From positions 1-64,000 of the forward strand of contig NZ_QXFH01000071.1 of assembly GCF_003581615.1 (NCBI RefSeq): 64,000 bases of DNA. Direction: 5' to 3'. The notes under the pieces were generated by a model. That model worked only from the letters and a program-made list of their open reading frames with translations. It ran no database searches and had not been told where the DNA came from. Positions 35,640 through 42,904 of this stretch are shown here, piece after piece. Every line of letters begins with the position of its first letter. Position 1 is the stretch's first letter. Position numbers and translations under genes: made by a program. This DNA is from Flagellimonas lutimaris (GTDB lineage: Bacteria > Bacteroidota > Bacteroidia > Flavobacteriales > Flavobacteriaceae).

Positions 35640-36017
35640 ATGAAAGTATTAAAAAATGTAACAGTAGTAGCGGCCCTTTTACTAAGTGCAATCGGGTTGG
35701 CAAACACAGAAGCAACCGACTTTGGTAAAAAAACAGTAGCCAAATATGAGGTTGAAAAGAACTTGGTAAAAGTAAACCTTGATCCGGTATTCGTAAAGAA
35801 AGGTCAGAAAATCATGATGAACCTTTTAAATGTTTCTAAAGGTAAGGTGCTTTTAAAAGTATATGATAGCGAAGACAGACTTGTTTTTGATGAAGCTATC
35901 GACGGTGACCTCGTTGTTGAAAAGGCATTCAACTTCGAAAAAGCTTTTAAAGATGAATATACCATAGTTGTAGTTGACAAATTTGGAACCTACACAAAGA
36001 CAATGGTTGTAAGATAG
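35640..36017 (+). CDS. Small exported protein of unknown function
   Basis: The 125-residue product has a signal peptide (residues 1-20, VTVVAALLLSAIGLAN) and an acidic/basic beta-rich mature domain of about 105 residues (VKVNLDPVFVKKGQKIMM, LLKVYDSEDRLVFD). It resembles small Bacteroidetes periplasmic proteins with a sorting-tail-like fold, but I do not recognise a named family. The upstream extension to 35565 is rejected because of the promoter. It is followed by a strong terminator, so it is a single-gene transcript, and it is divergent from the AraC regulator. Confidence 0.75.
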   Translation: MKVLKNVTVVAALLLSAIGLANTEATDFGKKTVAKYEVEKNLVKVNLDPVFVKKGQKIMMNLLNVSKGKVLLKVYDSEDRLVFDEAIDGDLVVEKAFNFEKAFKDEYTIVVVDKFGTYTKTMVVR

Positions 36018-36044
36018 TTTGTTTAGTTAATTTTTATGTGCATT

Positions 36045-36069
36045 GGGGACCGGGAGGTCCCCTTTTTTT
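36045..36069 (+). terminator. Intrinsic terminator after the small exported protein gene
   Basis: GGGGACC/GGTCCCC stem with a GGGA loop, followed by T7 (36063-36069). The stop codon of the convergent MOSC gene begins in this T run. Confidence 0.95.
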
Positions 36070-36700
36070 ATGCCCATTTTTTAAGTTTTTCCCTTTTTTT
36101 CAAAGGAAGTGCTTCATTTTGTATCGCCATTTGCAACACATCCTGATTCTTGGTCTTCGAAAAAAGCAGATTATAGAATTGTTGTACGGTCAAGGTGCTT
36201 TTGGATTCTTCCACAAGTTCCATGGGGTCTCCAATAGATACTGTTCCCGGTTCCAAAATTCTGATATAGGTGCCAGGAAATCCATGGTCAATAAACTGTT
36301 TCAATATAGTTTGGTCACCAAAACGAATACCTAATTTGTAGCAGGGTTCTCTTGGCTGCGTAATCTGTACCAAAGCGGTACCCAGTTTATAAGTGCTCCC
36401 TATACGTATTTGAGATTCATCCAATCCCTCTACCGTCAAATTTTCCCCAAACATGCCCCAGTTCCAATCCAAAAGGGGATATTTTTCTTTCCAATAGCCA
36501 TAGTTGTCCGTTGAAAACAGATAACAGGCTTTGTAAATACCACCATGGTGCTTTCGGTCAACAACGGTATCGCCTTGCACATCTTCTGTATCCAAAAAAA
36601 GCGGTGTATCAACAGGATATTTGTAGATGCCTGTTGTGGTTGCTTTATTGTTCCAAACAATTTTAGTTGGCTCGCCGAGGTTTGTGGAAATAACTTTCAT
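36068..36700 (-). CDS. MOSC domain protein (YiiM-like)
   Basis: The 210-residue cytoplasmic protein has the MOSC core: VDRKHHGGIYKACY at residues about 47-60, GMFGENLTVEGL near 82, and QPREPCYKLGIRF near 115 with the conserved cysteine that may carry a sulfur atom. A C-terminal three-helix extension (VQQFYNLLFSK) is typical of the YiiM group. In E. coli YiiM acts in molybdenum-dependent detoxification of hydroxylated bases; the role here is inferred. Confidence 0.87.
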   Translation of the reverse strand: MKVISTNLGEPTKIVWNNKATTTGIYKYPVDTPLFLDTEDVQGDTVVDRKHHGGIYKACYLFSTDNYGYWKEKYPLLDWNWGMFGENLTVEGLDESQIRIGSTYKLGTALVQITQPREPCYKLGIRFGDQTILKQFIDHGFPGTYIRILEPGTVSIGDPMELVEESKSTLTVQQFYNLLFSKTKNQDVLQMAIQNEALPLKKREKLKKWA

Positions 36701-36711
36701 ACCGGCAAGTT

Positions 36712-36739
36712 AAAAAAAACCACCGCTTGTAGCGGTGGT
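36712..36739 (-). terminator. Intrinsic terminator of the small membrane protein gene
   Basis: ACCACCGC and GCGGTGGT pair around TTGTA (36719-36739); on the minus strand a U7 run follows (36712-36718). It serves the gene at 36773-37126. Confidence 0.93.
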
Positions 36740-36772
36740 CCTTCATTTAAAATTAAGTGATGTAGAAAAGGA

Positions 36773-37126
36773 TTAATCCTCCTTTTCCAATTTTTTGGTC
36801 ATGTTGAAACCTACCATAAGTCCAACACCTGCCAATAAGAAGATGGTGCCTGGGTACGCCACTTCTTCATCAACCCCTAAATTGTAACTTAAAATGGAGG
36901 CAACAAAAATGGCTACTCCAATACCCATCAATAATAAAGAAAGGTTAAGAATAACGATTTTCCAGAATGGTGCTGCGCCTTCTCGTTTTCCGCGCACAAA
37001 AATACTGGCGTCCGCACCTTTTTCGATTAAGGCCAACCGTTCTTTATTTCTGGTTGAATAATAAAGGTAGGCAATCGCCAAAATGACTCCGAAAATAATA
37101 GGTATAATGATTACTTCTGATCCCAT
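36773..37126 (-). CDS. Small integral membrane protein (DUF6249-like)
   Basis: This 117-residue protein has three membrane segments: residues about 3-22, 55-80 and 90-108. The intervening cytoplasmic loop is basic (STRNKERLALIEKGADASIF). This pattern is common in Bacteroidetes small membrane proteins annotated as DUF6249. It is divergent from the sigma factor gene at 37262 and could be regulated by it, but this is not shown. A terminator follows it. Confidence 0.7.
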   Translation of the reverse strand: MGSEVIIIPIIFGVILAIAYLYYSTRNKERLALIEKGADASIFVRGKREGAAPFWKIVILNLSLLLMGIGVAIFVASILSYNLGVDEEVAYPGTIFLLAGVGLMVGFNMTKKLEKED

Positions 37127-37261
37127 AACTGTTCGTTTTAATGATTATTCGTAATTTATTTGTTCATAAGCTATGACGACAGTTTTTACAAAGAGGTTAC
37201 ATGTTTTAATAAAATTTATTTTTTGTGTAACCTAAATTGCGCTTTTGGCGTCCAATGAACA

Positions 37262-37840
37262 ATGCTGACCAACAAAGAAAAAGAATTGATTTCGGAAATA
37301 CGCAAAGGTAATACCCGCGCGTTTTCCAATTTGGTGGATGGTTATAAAGACTTGGTCTTTATGCTGGCCATACGAATGTTGGGCAATCGAGAAGAGGCGG
37401 AGGAAGTATCGCAAGATGTATTTATTAAGGTATACAAGTCTTTGCCCAATTTTAAAGGAGATTCCAAAATATCCACTTGGATTTATCGGATAGCCTATAA
37501 CACCTGTTTGGACAGGATTAAAAAAATAAAAAAGAAAAGGATGCATATGGATTTGGACCATATAGATCAAATTGCTTATGCGGATTTGGATACGGCTTTT
37601 GATAAAATGGTACAGACTGAACGCAGCGAAATGATAGAGCGATGTCTGTCAAAATTATCGGCAGAAGATGCAGGAGTGCTAACTTTGTTTTATCTTGAGG
37701 AAAAGAACCTGCAAGAAATAGAGGAAACAACCAATCTTCCTGTAAACACATTGAAGGTAAGGTTGTTTAGGGCCAGAAAAAGGTTGGCCAGTGTTATGGA
37801 AAAGAATTTGAACAAAGAAATATTGCAGAGCAATGGATGA
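37262..37840 (+). CDS. RNA polymerase sigma-70 family factor (ECF type)
   Basis: The 192-residue product contains sigma region 2 (LVFMLAIRMLGNREEAEEVSQDVFIKVY, residues about 32-60) and region 4 (residues about 130-185, LQEIEETTNLPVNTLKVRLFRARKR). It lacks regions 1 and 3. It is followed by a one-pass membrane protein whose start overlaps its end by 8 bases, matching the sigma/anti-sigma pairing seen at 25020. The target genes are unknown. Confidence 0.93.
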   Translation: MLTNKEKELISEIRKGNTRAFSNLVDGYKDLVFMLAIRMLGNREEAEEVSQDVFIKVYKSLPNFKGDSKISTWIYRIAYNTCLDRIKKIKKKRMHMDLDHIDQIAYADLDTAFDKMVQTERSEMIERCLSKLSAEDAGVLTLFYLEEKNLQEIEETTNLPVNTLKVRLFRARKRLASVMEKNLNKEILQSNG

Positions 37841-38243
37841 ACTAGAAAATAAAAAGCTAGAAGCTTTGGTAAATAAAATGATGGAAGATGCGCCATTGGA
37901 TTCGCCTTCTGTGGATTTTACCCAAAATGTGATGCAGAAAATTGTGGCGGAAGCACATAATGAAGTTTTTCAATATAAGCCGATAGTGTCGGGTAAGGTT
38001 TTGTCTTTTATATTTATAGCTTTTACTGCATTGCTCATTTATCTTGGTTCACAGGTAGGGCTGGACAGTGGGCAAGGTTGGTTCAAAGACTTACATGTGG
38101 AAACTTGGTTTCAGGCTAATTGGGATTGGATGGGACATTACAATTCTTCGAAAGTAATGGTTTACGGCTTTCTATTTCTGGGGCTTATGTTTTTTGCCCA
38201 AGTCCCTTGGTTAAAAAAGCAGTTGAATAAAACTGCTTTTTAG
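37833..38243 (+). CDS. Membrane protein, probable anti-sigma partner
   Basis: This 136-residue protein has a charged N-terminal part (residues 1-50, LENKKLEALVNKMMEDAP), two membrane helices (about 54-70 and 110-128) and a short basic tail. The 8-base overlap with the sigma gene indicates translational coupling and a partner role; I see no zinc-binding anti-sigma motif. The last codons lie in a terminator hairpin, and the stop shares four bases (TTAG) with the convergent DoxX-like gene. Confidence 0.72.
   Translation: MDELENKKLEALVNKMMEDAPLDSPSVDFTQNVMQKIVAEAHNEVFQYKPIVSGKVLSFIFIAFTALLIYLGSQVGLDSGQGWFKDLHVETWFQANWDWMGHYNSSKVMVYGFLFLGLMFFAQVPWLKKQLNKTAF
38214..38241. terminator. Terminator hairpin embedded in the end of the anti-sigma-like gene
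   Basis: AAAAAGCAGTT (38214-38224) pairs perfectly with AACTGCTTTTT (38231-38241) around GAATAA. It is symmetrical, so it can act in both directions, and it contains the last codons of the plus-strand gene. Confidence 0.8.
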
Positions 38244-38596
38244 AGATAGGCGTAGTAATATGCCCAATACATCAAGAAAAATTGTAGTGGAATCCGCAGA
38301 ATCAGGATCCATTTGGGAATGCCGGCAGAAGCTTTTTCTCCTGAAAGCATATAAAAATGCACCAATAAGAACACGCCTAACATTAAAATAATACCAAAAG
38401 TGCTCAATTGTCGGGTAGCCTCGAAACATACCCCTATTCCCAATAAAATTTCGGCAATACCACTTAAGTAGACCAAAAGCTTATGGTTGGGAAGGTACAG
38501 CGGCATGATGCGCATATACATCTTAGGTTTTATAAAGTGCATGATGCCAGCAAAAATGTACATTCCCGCCATTACGTAAAGGTGCCAAGGTGCCAT
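38240..38596 (-). CDS. DoxX-like small membrane protein
   Basis: This 118-residue protein has four membrane segments across its length. The start MAPWHLYVMAGMYIFAGIMHFI and the central segment SGIAEILLGIGVC match the DoxX/DoxD-like superfamily, whose members are usually redox- or quinone-linked but mostly uncharacterised. It follows the membrane protein gene at 38603 with 6 bases between them, so they are probably co-transcribed on the minus strand. Confidence 0.82.
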   Translation of the reverse strand: MAPWHLYVMAGMYIFAGIMHFIKPKMYMRIMPLYLPNHKLLVYLSGIAEILLGIGVCFEATRQLSTFGIILMLGVFLLVHFYMLSGEKASAGIPKWILILRIPLQFFLMYWAYYYAYL

Positions 38597-38602
38597 AAAT
38601 AT

Positions 38603-39973
38603 CTAGTTTTTATAATACCAAAAAGGTAAAATAACATCTGTAAGAGTTACCACTGTATCTTTTTCCTTTCTTTTTCGTCTTAGGCGAATTAGATGTTTGC
38701 CTTCATCAAGATTGGATATTTTAAGGAAGGCTTCAAATCCAAGGATGTTTTTTATGCCCGTGGTCAGGATAAAGTCTTCGTCCAGGTCAACTGTGTCTAT
38801 TTTAAAAGAGTACATTTCGTTAAACGTTTTCAAGTATACTTTACGAATACTGTCTTTTTGACGTGCACTTGTAATCTCTTTGCTCCAATTCGAACTTACT
38901 TGAATACTGCTGGAGAGCCCCCTGCGATCTTTTTCCGGGGTCAGTGAATCGTTGTACGCAAAAACACGATTCTCCAAATTTTCTGAAAAAGGAACAAAAA
39001 CATTTAAATAGGGTTTGGTAATAACTTTGGAAGGAATGACCACCTGTCCTGGGAAGTCGCCTTCTTCGGTCATCATGTCTAAATAGTTTTCCTTTTTGGC
39101 AAATATACTGGACGATCTTTGTTCCTTATCGAGATAATTGGACTGCCTGTATTCCAAACTCGTTATCATCAGAATAATGATGTAAATCGGTGCCAAGAGC
39201 AAAATCAGTCGTTTTCCGAAACGGTTATCCAGAAAATTGTAGACCAAAGGTCGATACAGAAACGAAAGGGTTATAAAACTGAAAATCCAATAAATGGGAA
39301 AATATATTCGTGATATCCACTTCTTCTTTTTTAACCACCCTTGGGTAATGAAATCGATAAAGGTGAGGAACATTCCGATAACGATAAAAATGATAAGAAA
39401 GGCCCCAAATACACTGCCAAACGCTTTCGGGAACAAATCACCTTCTATGACATAATTGGCTACAAACACAATCGAAAGTATGATCATTGTCATGGCCAGA
39501 ACGTAAAATATCAGCAGAAATGAAATAGCGAAAAGTACACTGCAATAGTTTTCCAGATTGGCAATATATCTGTCAAAAGAAATGATACGCTTTTTTAAAT
39601 AATTGGTAAAGCGTTCAGAGTAGCGAAGTTTTTCAAATTCGATATCACCAGAAACATACCGGAGCCCCAATGCGCCGATCCATAACCCTCTCAAGATAAC
39701 ATGGAGTAATAGGTTGAACAAAAGAATGGAGCAGGCAATGTTCAAGATAAAATATACAACGAAGCGATAAATTTGATCCTCATTCTCAGCATTCAACATT
39801 TCTACCCGAAGAGGTTCATATGCCGTAAAGAGACCAAAAATGGCAAAACCGGAGATGATAAGTTCCAACTCCCAGCTTTGCTGTTGCAGGGAATCCAATA
39901 ATTTTTTAAAAGTTGGACTATTGTAATCGTTGTTGACCACGGTTTGATTGGTTTGTCCAACCAAGATAATCAT
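38603..39973 (-). CDS. Polytopic membrane protein of unknown function
   Basis: The 456-residue product has about seven hydrophobic helices in its first 280 residues (for example ELIISGFAIFGLFTAYEPL and AISFLLIFYVLAMTMIILSI) and a soluble C-terminal domain of about 170 residues rich in Lys, Asp and Ser. The frame opens at a TTG (39982), but that lies in the terminator hairpin of htpG, so ATG 39973 is used. I do not recognise the family. It lies downstream of htpG and upstream of the DoxX-like gene. Confidence 0.65.
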   Translation of the reverse strand: MIILVGQTNQTVVNNDYNSPTFKKLLDSLQQQSWELELIISGFAIFGLFTAYEPLRVEMLNAENEDQIYRFVVYFILNIACSILLFNLLLHVILRGLWIGALGLRYVSGDIEFEKLRYSERFTNYLKKRIISFDRYIANLENYCSVLFAISFLLIFYVLAMTMIILSIVFVANYVIEGDLFPKAFGSVFGAFLIIFIVIGMFLTFIDFITQGWLKKKKWISRIYFPIYWIFSFITLSFLYRPLVYNFLDNRFGKRLILLLAPIYIIILMITSLEYRQSNYLDKEQRSSSIFAKKENYLDMMTEEGDFPGQVVIPSKVITKPYLNVFVPFSENLENRVFAYNDSLTPEKDRRGLSSSIQVSSNWSKEITSARQKDSIRKVYLKTFNEMYSFKIDTVDLDEDFILTTGIKNILGFEAFLKISNLDEGKHLIRLRRKRKEKDTVVTLTDVILPFWYYKN

Positions 39974-39976
39974 AAA

Positions 39977-40010
39977 ATGCAAAAACCGCTCATTATGAGC
40001 GGTTTTGCAT
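39977..40010 (-). terminator. Intrinsic terminator of htpG
   Basis: AAAACCGCTCA and TGAGCGGTTTT pair around TTA (39982-40006), extended by ATGC/GCAT with one bulge. On the minus strand a T-rich run (TTTTTGCATTTT) follows. It separates htpG from the membrane protein gene. Confidence 0.88.
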
Positions 40011-40032
40011 TGTTGATTATAGAAAAAACTAA

Positions 40033-41919
40033 TTATTTGATCATATCGTAGCTTCGGGCAATAAAGTTCGTAAGCTCCTCACCTTTTAGCAATCCTTTGG
40101 ATAGCCGTGCCAAATCCAAGGATTGGTTGATCAATCGTTGGCGCTTTTTCGCGGTCTTGGTGTTCAAGATTTCGCTGACCAATTCGTGGTTGGTGTTAAT
40201 GATAAGGTTGTACATGTCCGGCATATTGCCCATGCCAAACATACCACCGCCTCCGGTTTGCTGCATTTCCTTCATTCTTCGCATAAACTCAGGCTCGGTG
40301 ATAATGAATGGTGAAGCACTACTTTCCATGGCCTCCATTTGAATGGTGTACCCTTTATCTTTGGTCACCTCTTCAATTTCGGTCTTTAGCTTTTCTTTTT
40401 CCTCTTCGGACAATTTTGAAATTGCAGTATCCTCTTTTTTGATGAGGTTATCCACGTGATCGGCATCAACCCTTACGAAAGATAAATTTTCTTTAGAGGT
40501 TTCCAATTTTTGCATCAAATGTGGTACAATCGGGGAATCCAACAAGAGCACTTCATATCCTTTAGTCTTCGCAGCTTCAATATAGCTGTGTTGTGCCTCT
40601 TTGTCAGAAGCATAAAGTACTACCAGTTTGTCATCCTTATCGGTCTGGTTGTCCTTGATTTTAGCTTCTAATTCTTCAAACGTATAGAAGTCGCCATCAA
40701 CCGAAGGGTAAAGTGCAAACTTGTCTGCTTTTTCAAAGAATTTATCTTCGGAAAGCATTCCATACTCTATCACTACTTTGATGTCATTCCACTTTTGCTC
40801 AAAATCCTCACGGTTGTTTTTGAAGAGTGAAGTCAATTTATCGGCTACTTTTCTTGTGATATAGGAAGAAATCTTCTTTACGGCACCATCGGCCTGCAAA
40901 TAAGAACGTGAAACGTTCAACGGAATATCTGGAGAATCAATGACTCCTTTCAGCATGGTCAAGAACTCAGGAACAATACCTTCCACATTGTCCGTTACGA
41001 ACACTTGGTTCTGGTACAACTGAATCTTATCCTTTTGAATATTGAGGTCGTTTGTCAACTTTGGAAAGTACAGGATACCCGTTAGGTTGAATGGATAATC
41101 CACGTTCAAGTGAATATGGAACAAAGGTTCCTCAAACTGCATTGGGTAAAGCTCACGGTAGAAGTTTTTGTACTCTTCATCACTTAAATCGTTGGGCTGC
41201 TTCGTCCACGCTGGATTTGGATTGTTGATGATGTCATCCACTTCTTGTGTAGGAGCAGGATCATCTTCCTTGGCACCTTCTGGTTTGGGAAGGGTTTCCG
41301 TTTTTGTTCCAAACTTAATTGGAATAGGCATGAACTTATTGTACTTGACCAATAGTTCACGGATTTTGGCATCTTCCAAAAACTCTGTGGAGTCCTCTGC
41401 AATATGAAGTATAATTTCTGTACCTCTTTCTTTTTTGTCGCTTGGTTCAATGGAGAATTCGGGTGAACCATCACAGCTCCAATGCACCGCAGGCTCATCT
41501 TTATGACTTTTAGTGATGATTTCCACTTTTTCCGCTACCATAAAAGCGGAGTAGAAACCAAGACCAAAATGCCCAATAATACCGGCATCTTTCCCGGCAT
41601 CCTTGTATTTGTCCAAAAATTCTTCCGCACCGGAAAAAGCAACTTCATTGATATACTTTTTCACTTCCTCCTCGGTCATACCGATACCTTGGTCTATAAT
41701 ATGGATACGTTTTTTGTCCTTGTCCACCTTCACCTCGATCATGGGGTTGCCATATTCTACTTTTGCTTCTCCAATAGAAGTCAGGTGCTTTAATTTTAAG
41801 GTTGCATCCGTAGCGTTGGAAATAAGTTCCCTTAGGAAAATTTCGTGATCACTGTATAGAAATTTTTTGATCAAGGGAAAAATGTTCTCTACTGAAACAT
41901 TGATTTTACCTGTTGCCAT
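40033..41919 (-). CDS. htpG: Chaperone protein HtpG (Hsp90)
   Basis: The 628-residue cytoplasmic chaperone has the GHKL ATPase N-domain: LRELISNATDA at residues about 27-37, IDQGIGM near 75, and GHFGLGFYSAFMVAEK near 115. The middle domain and C-terminal dimerisation domain follow, ending in IARSYDMIK; there is no eukaryotic MEEVD tail. The acidic linker (PEGAKEDDPAPTQE) is short. It helps folding and turnover under stress. A set of TGTCA/TGACA repeats lies upstream of the start and may be a heat-shock or stress operator. Confidence 0.96.
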   Translation of the reverse strand: MATGKINVSVENIFPLIKKFLYSDHEIFLRELISNATDATLKLKHLTSIGEAKVEYGNPMIEVKVDKDKKRIHIIDQGIGMTEEEVKKYINEVAFSGAEEFLDKYKDAGKDAGIIGHFGLGFYSAFMVAEKVEIITKSHKDEPAVHWSCDGSPEFSIEPSDKKERGTEIILHIAEDSTEFLEDAKIRELLVKYNKFMPIPIKFGTKTETLPKPEGAKEDDPAPTQEVDDIINNPNPAWTKQPNDLSDEEYKNFYRELYPMQFEEPLFHIHLNVDYPFNLTGILYFPKLTNDLNIQKDKIQLYQNQVFVTDNVEGIVPEFLTMLKGVIDSPDIPLNVSRSYLQADGAVKKISSYITRKVADKLTSLFKNNREDFEQKWNDIKVVIEYGMLSEDKFFEKADKFALYPSVDGDFYTFEELEAKIKDNQTDKDDKLVVLYASDKEAQHSYIEAAKTKGYEVLLLDSPIVPHLMQKLETSKENLSFVRVDADHVDNLIKKEDTAISKLSEEEKEKLKTEIEEVTKDKGYTIQMEAMESSASPFIITEPEFMRRMKEMQQTGGGGMFGMGNMPDMYNLIINTNHELVSEILNTKTAKKRQRLINQSLDLARLSKGLLKGEELTNFIARSYDMIK

Positions 41920-41971
41920 CGTTTTATTGTTTTATTCTTTTGGTTCTGATAGGTCAAAAAAAATACCAGAA

Positions 41972-41993
41972 TGTCAAATATGACAAACTGACA
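41972..41993 (-). promoter_or_regulatory. TGTCA/TGACA repeat cluster upstream of htpG
   Basis: On the minus strand TGTCA-N3-TGTCA-N4-TGACA occurs 50-75 bases before the htpG start. Arrays of TGTCA half-sites are a plausible operator. Its role is inferred from position. Confidence 0.45.
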
Positions 41994-42036
41994 TTTGACT
42001 ACTATAATTCCTTTAAAGGAAAAGTTTTAACAAAAC

Positions 42037-42070
42037 TTTGTTTATTAATAAATGAAAAACATTAAACAAA
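42037..42070. promoter_or_regulatory. Dyad TTTGTTTA-N18-TAAACAAA upstream of the TetR-like gene
   Basis: Perfect 8-base arms flank the region directly upstream of the TATCTTTA promoter element (42076-42083). It could be an operator for the TetR-like product. The spacing of 18 bases is longer than usual for TetR operators. Confidence 0.4.
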
Positions 42071-42075
42071 ATATG

Positions 42076-42083
42076 TATCTTTA
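42076..42083 (+). promoter_or_regulatory. Putative -7 element TATCTTTA
   Basis: Matches TAnnTTTG at 7 of 8 positions. It lies about 70 bases before the terminator at 42154 and 160 bases before the TetR-like gene start. Confidence 0.4.
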
Positions 42084-42153
42084 CAACGTTATGGGAAAAC
42101 TGCTATGAAATAGTACTACTATAACAAGTTTGTTTATTTATTGGTTAGGTTGT

Positions 42154-42189
42154 GAAAATGCACTTTCGCTCGGAAGTGCATTTTCTTTA
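42154..42189 (+). terminator. Strong intrinsic terminator in the leader of the TetR-like gene
   Basis: GAAAATGCACTT (42154-42165) pairs perfectly with AAGTGCATTTTC (42174-42185); the inner T-G and C-G pairs give a four-base loop. A T-rich run overlaps and follows. It lies 53 bases upstream of the gene at 42243 and no ordinary gene precedes it in this direction. Confidence 0.85.
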
Positions 42190-42242
42190 AAAGCTCGATT
42201 ACGTCTCCTAGCCAACTTTTAACCCTTCAAAAATTACCAAAA

Positions 42243-42899
42243 ATGGCAAATACTACTAAATCCAAAATCACCGAGGATAAAATTGTAAGCTTGTTCATGG
42301 AATCTGTATTGGAAAATGAAAAGGTGCCAAGCTCGGTATTCAAATTCTGTAAGGAACATAAAATAAAGGAAGAGGAGTTTTATGGTTTCTTCGGTTCCTT
42401 TGAAACGCTGCAGCAATCCATTTGGAACAAATTTTTTGACAATAGTTATGGATTGATGCAAAAGAATAAGCAATATGCCTCCATGACAAATGAGGAAAAG
42501 ATGCTTACTTTTTTCTTTACCTTCTTTGAAAACTTGACCTTGAACAGGAGCTATGTTTTGTTCATAATGAAAGAGCATAAATACTCCTTTGAAGGTTTGA
42601 CACAACTTAAAGGACTTCGCAAAAGGTTCAAAGATTTTGCCTCTACCCTTATTGAGGAAAGAAACGAGGAAAAAAACCTCAAAGCATTTAAATACAATGC
42701 ACCCTTGTTTTCAGAAGGTGCGTGGTTGCAGTTTCTTTTTATCTTAAAATTCTGGATGGAGGATGGTTCTCCTGGCTTGGAAAAAACAGACATTGCCATA
42801 GAGAAGTCCGTAACTACTATTTTTCAAATATTTGAAAGTACACCATTGGAGAAAATCGTGGACTTTGGAAAATTCCTGTACAAGGAAAAATTCGCATAA
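42243..42899 (+). CDS. TetR family-type transcriptional regulator
   Basis: The 218-residue protein has an N-terminal helix-turn-helix region (residues about 10-55, SSVFKFCKEHKIKEEEFYGFF) and an all-helical C-terminal part with the phrase GLEKTDIAIEKSVTTIF. The HTH is recognisable although not textbook. It is followed after 5 bases by a UbiB-family kinase gene, so the two form an operon; this pairing recurs in Bacteroidetes as far as I know. The ligand and target are unknown, and it may control its own operon through the dyad upstream. Confidence 0.82.
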   Translation: MANTTKSKITEDKIVSLFMESVLENEKVPSSVFKFCKEHKIKEEEFYGFFGSFETLQQSIWNKFFDNSYGLMQKNKQYASMTNEEKMLTFFFTFFENLTLNRSYVLFIMKEHKYSFEGLTQLKGLRKRFKDFASTLIEERNEEKNLKAFKYNAPLFSEGAWLQFLFILKFWMEDGSPGLEKTDIAIEKSVTTIFQIFESTPLEKIVDFGKFLYKEKFA

Positions 42900-42904
42900 G
42901 GCTA

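Larger units (their letters stand above)
41920..42242. other. Intergenic region between divergent htpG and TetR-like gene
   Basis: The 323-base gap holds the TGTCA/TGACA repeats near htpG (41972-41993), a palindrome TTCCTTTAAAGGAA near 42008, an 8-base dyad (42037-42070), a -7 promoter element TATCTTTA (42076-42083) and a strong terminator (42154-42189). Only tiny frames exist inside the promoter-terminator unit (for example MGKLL at 42091). Confidence 0.6.
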
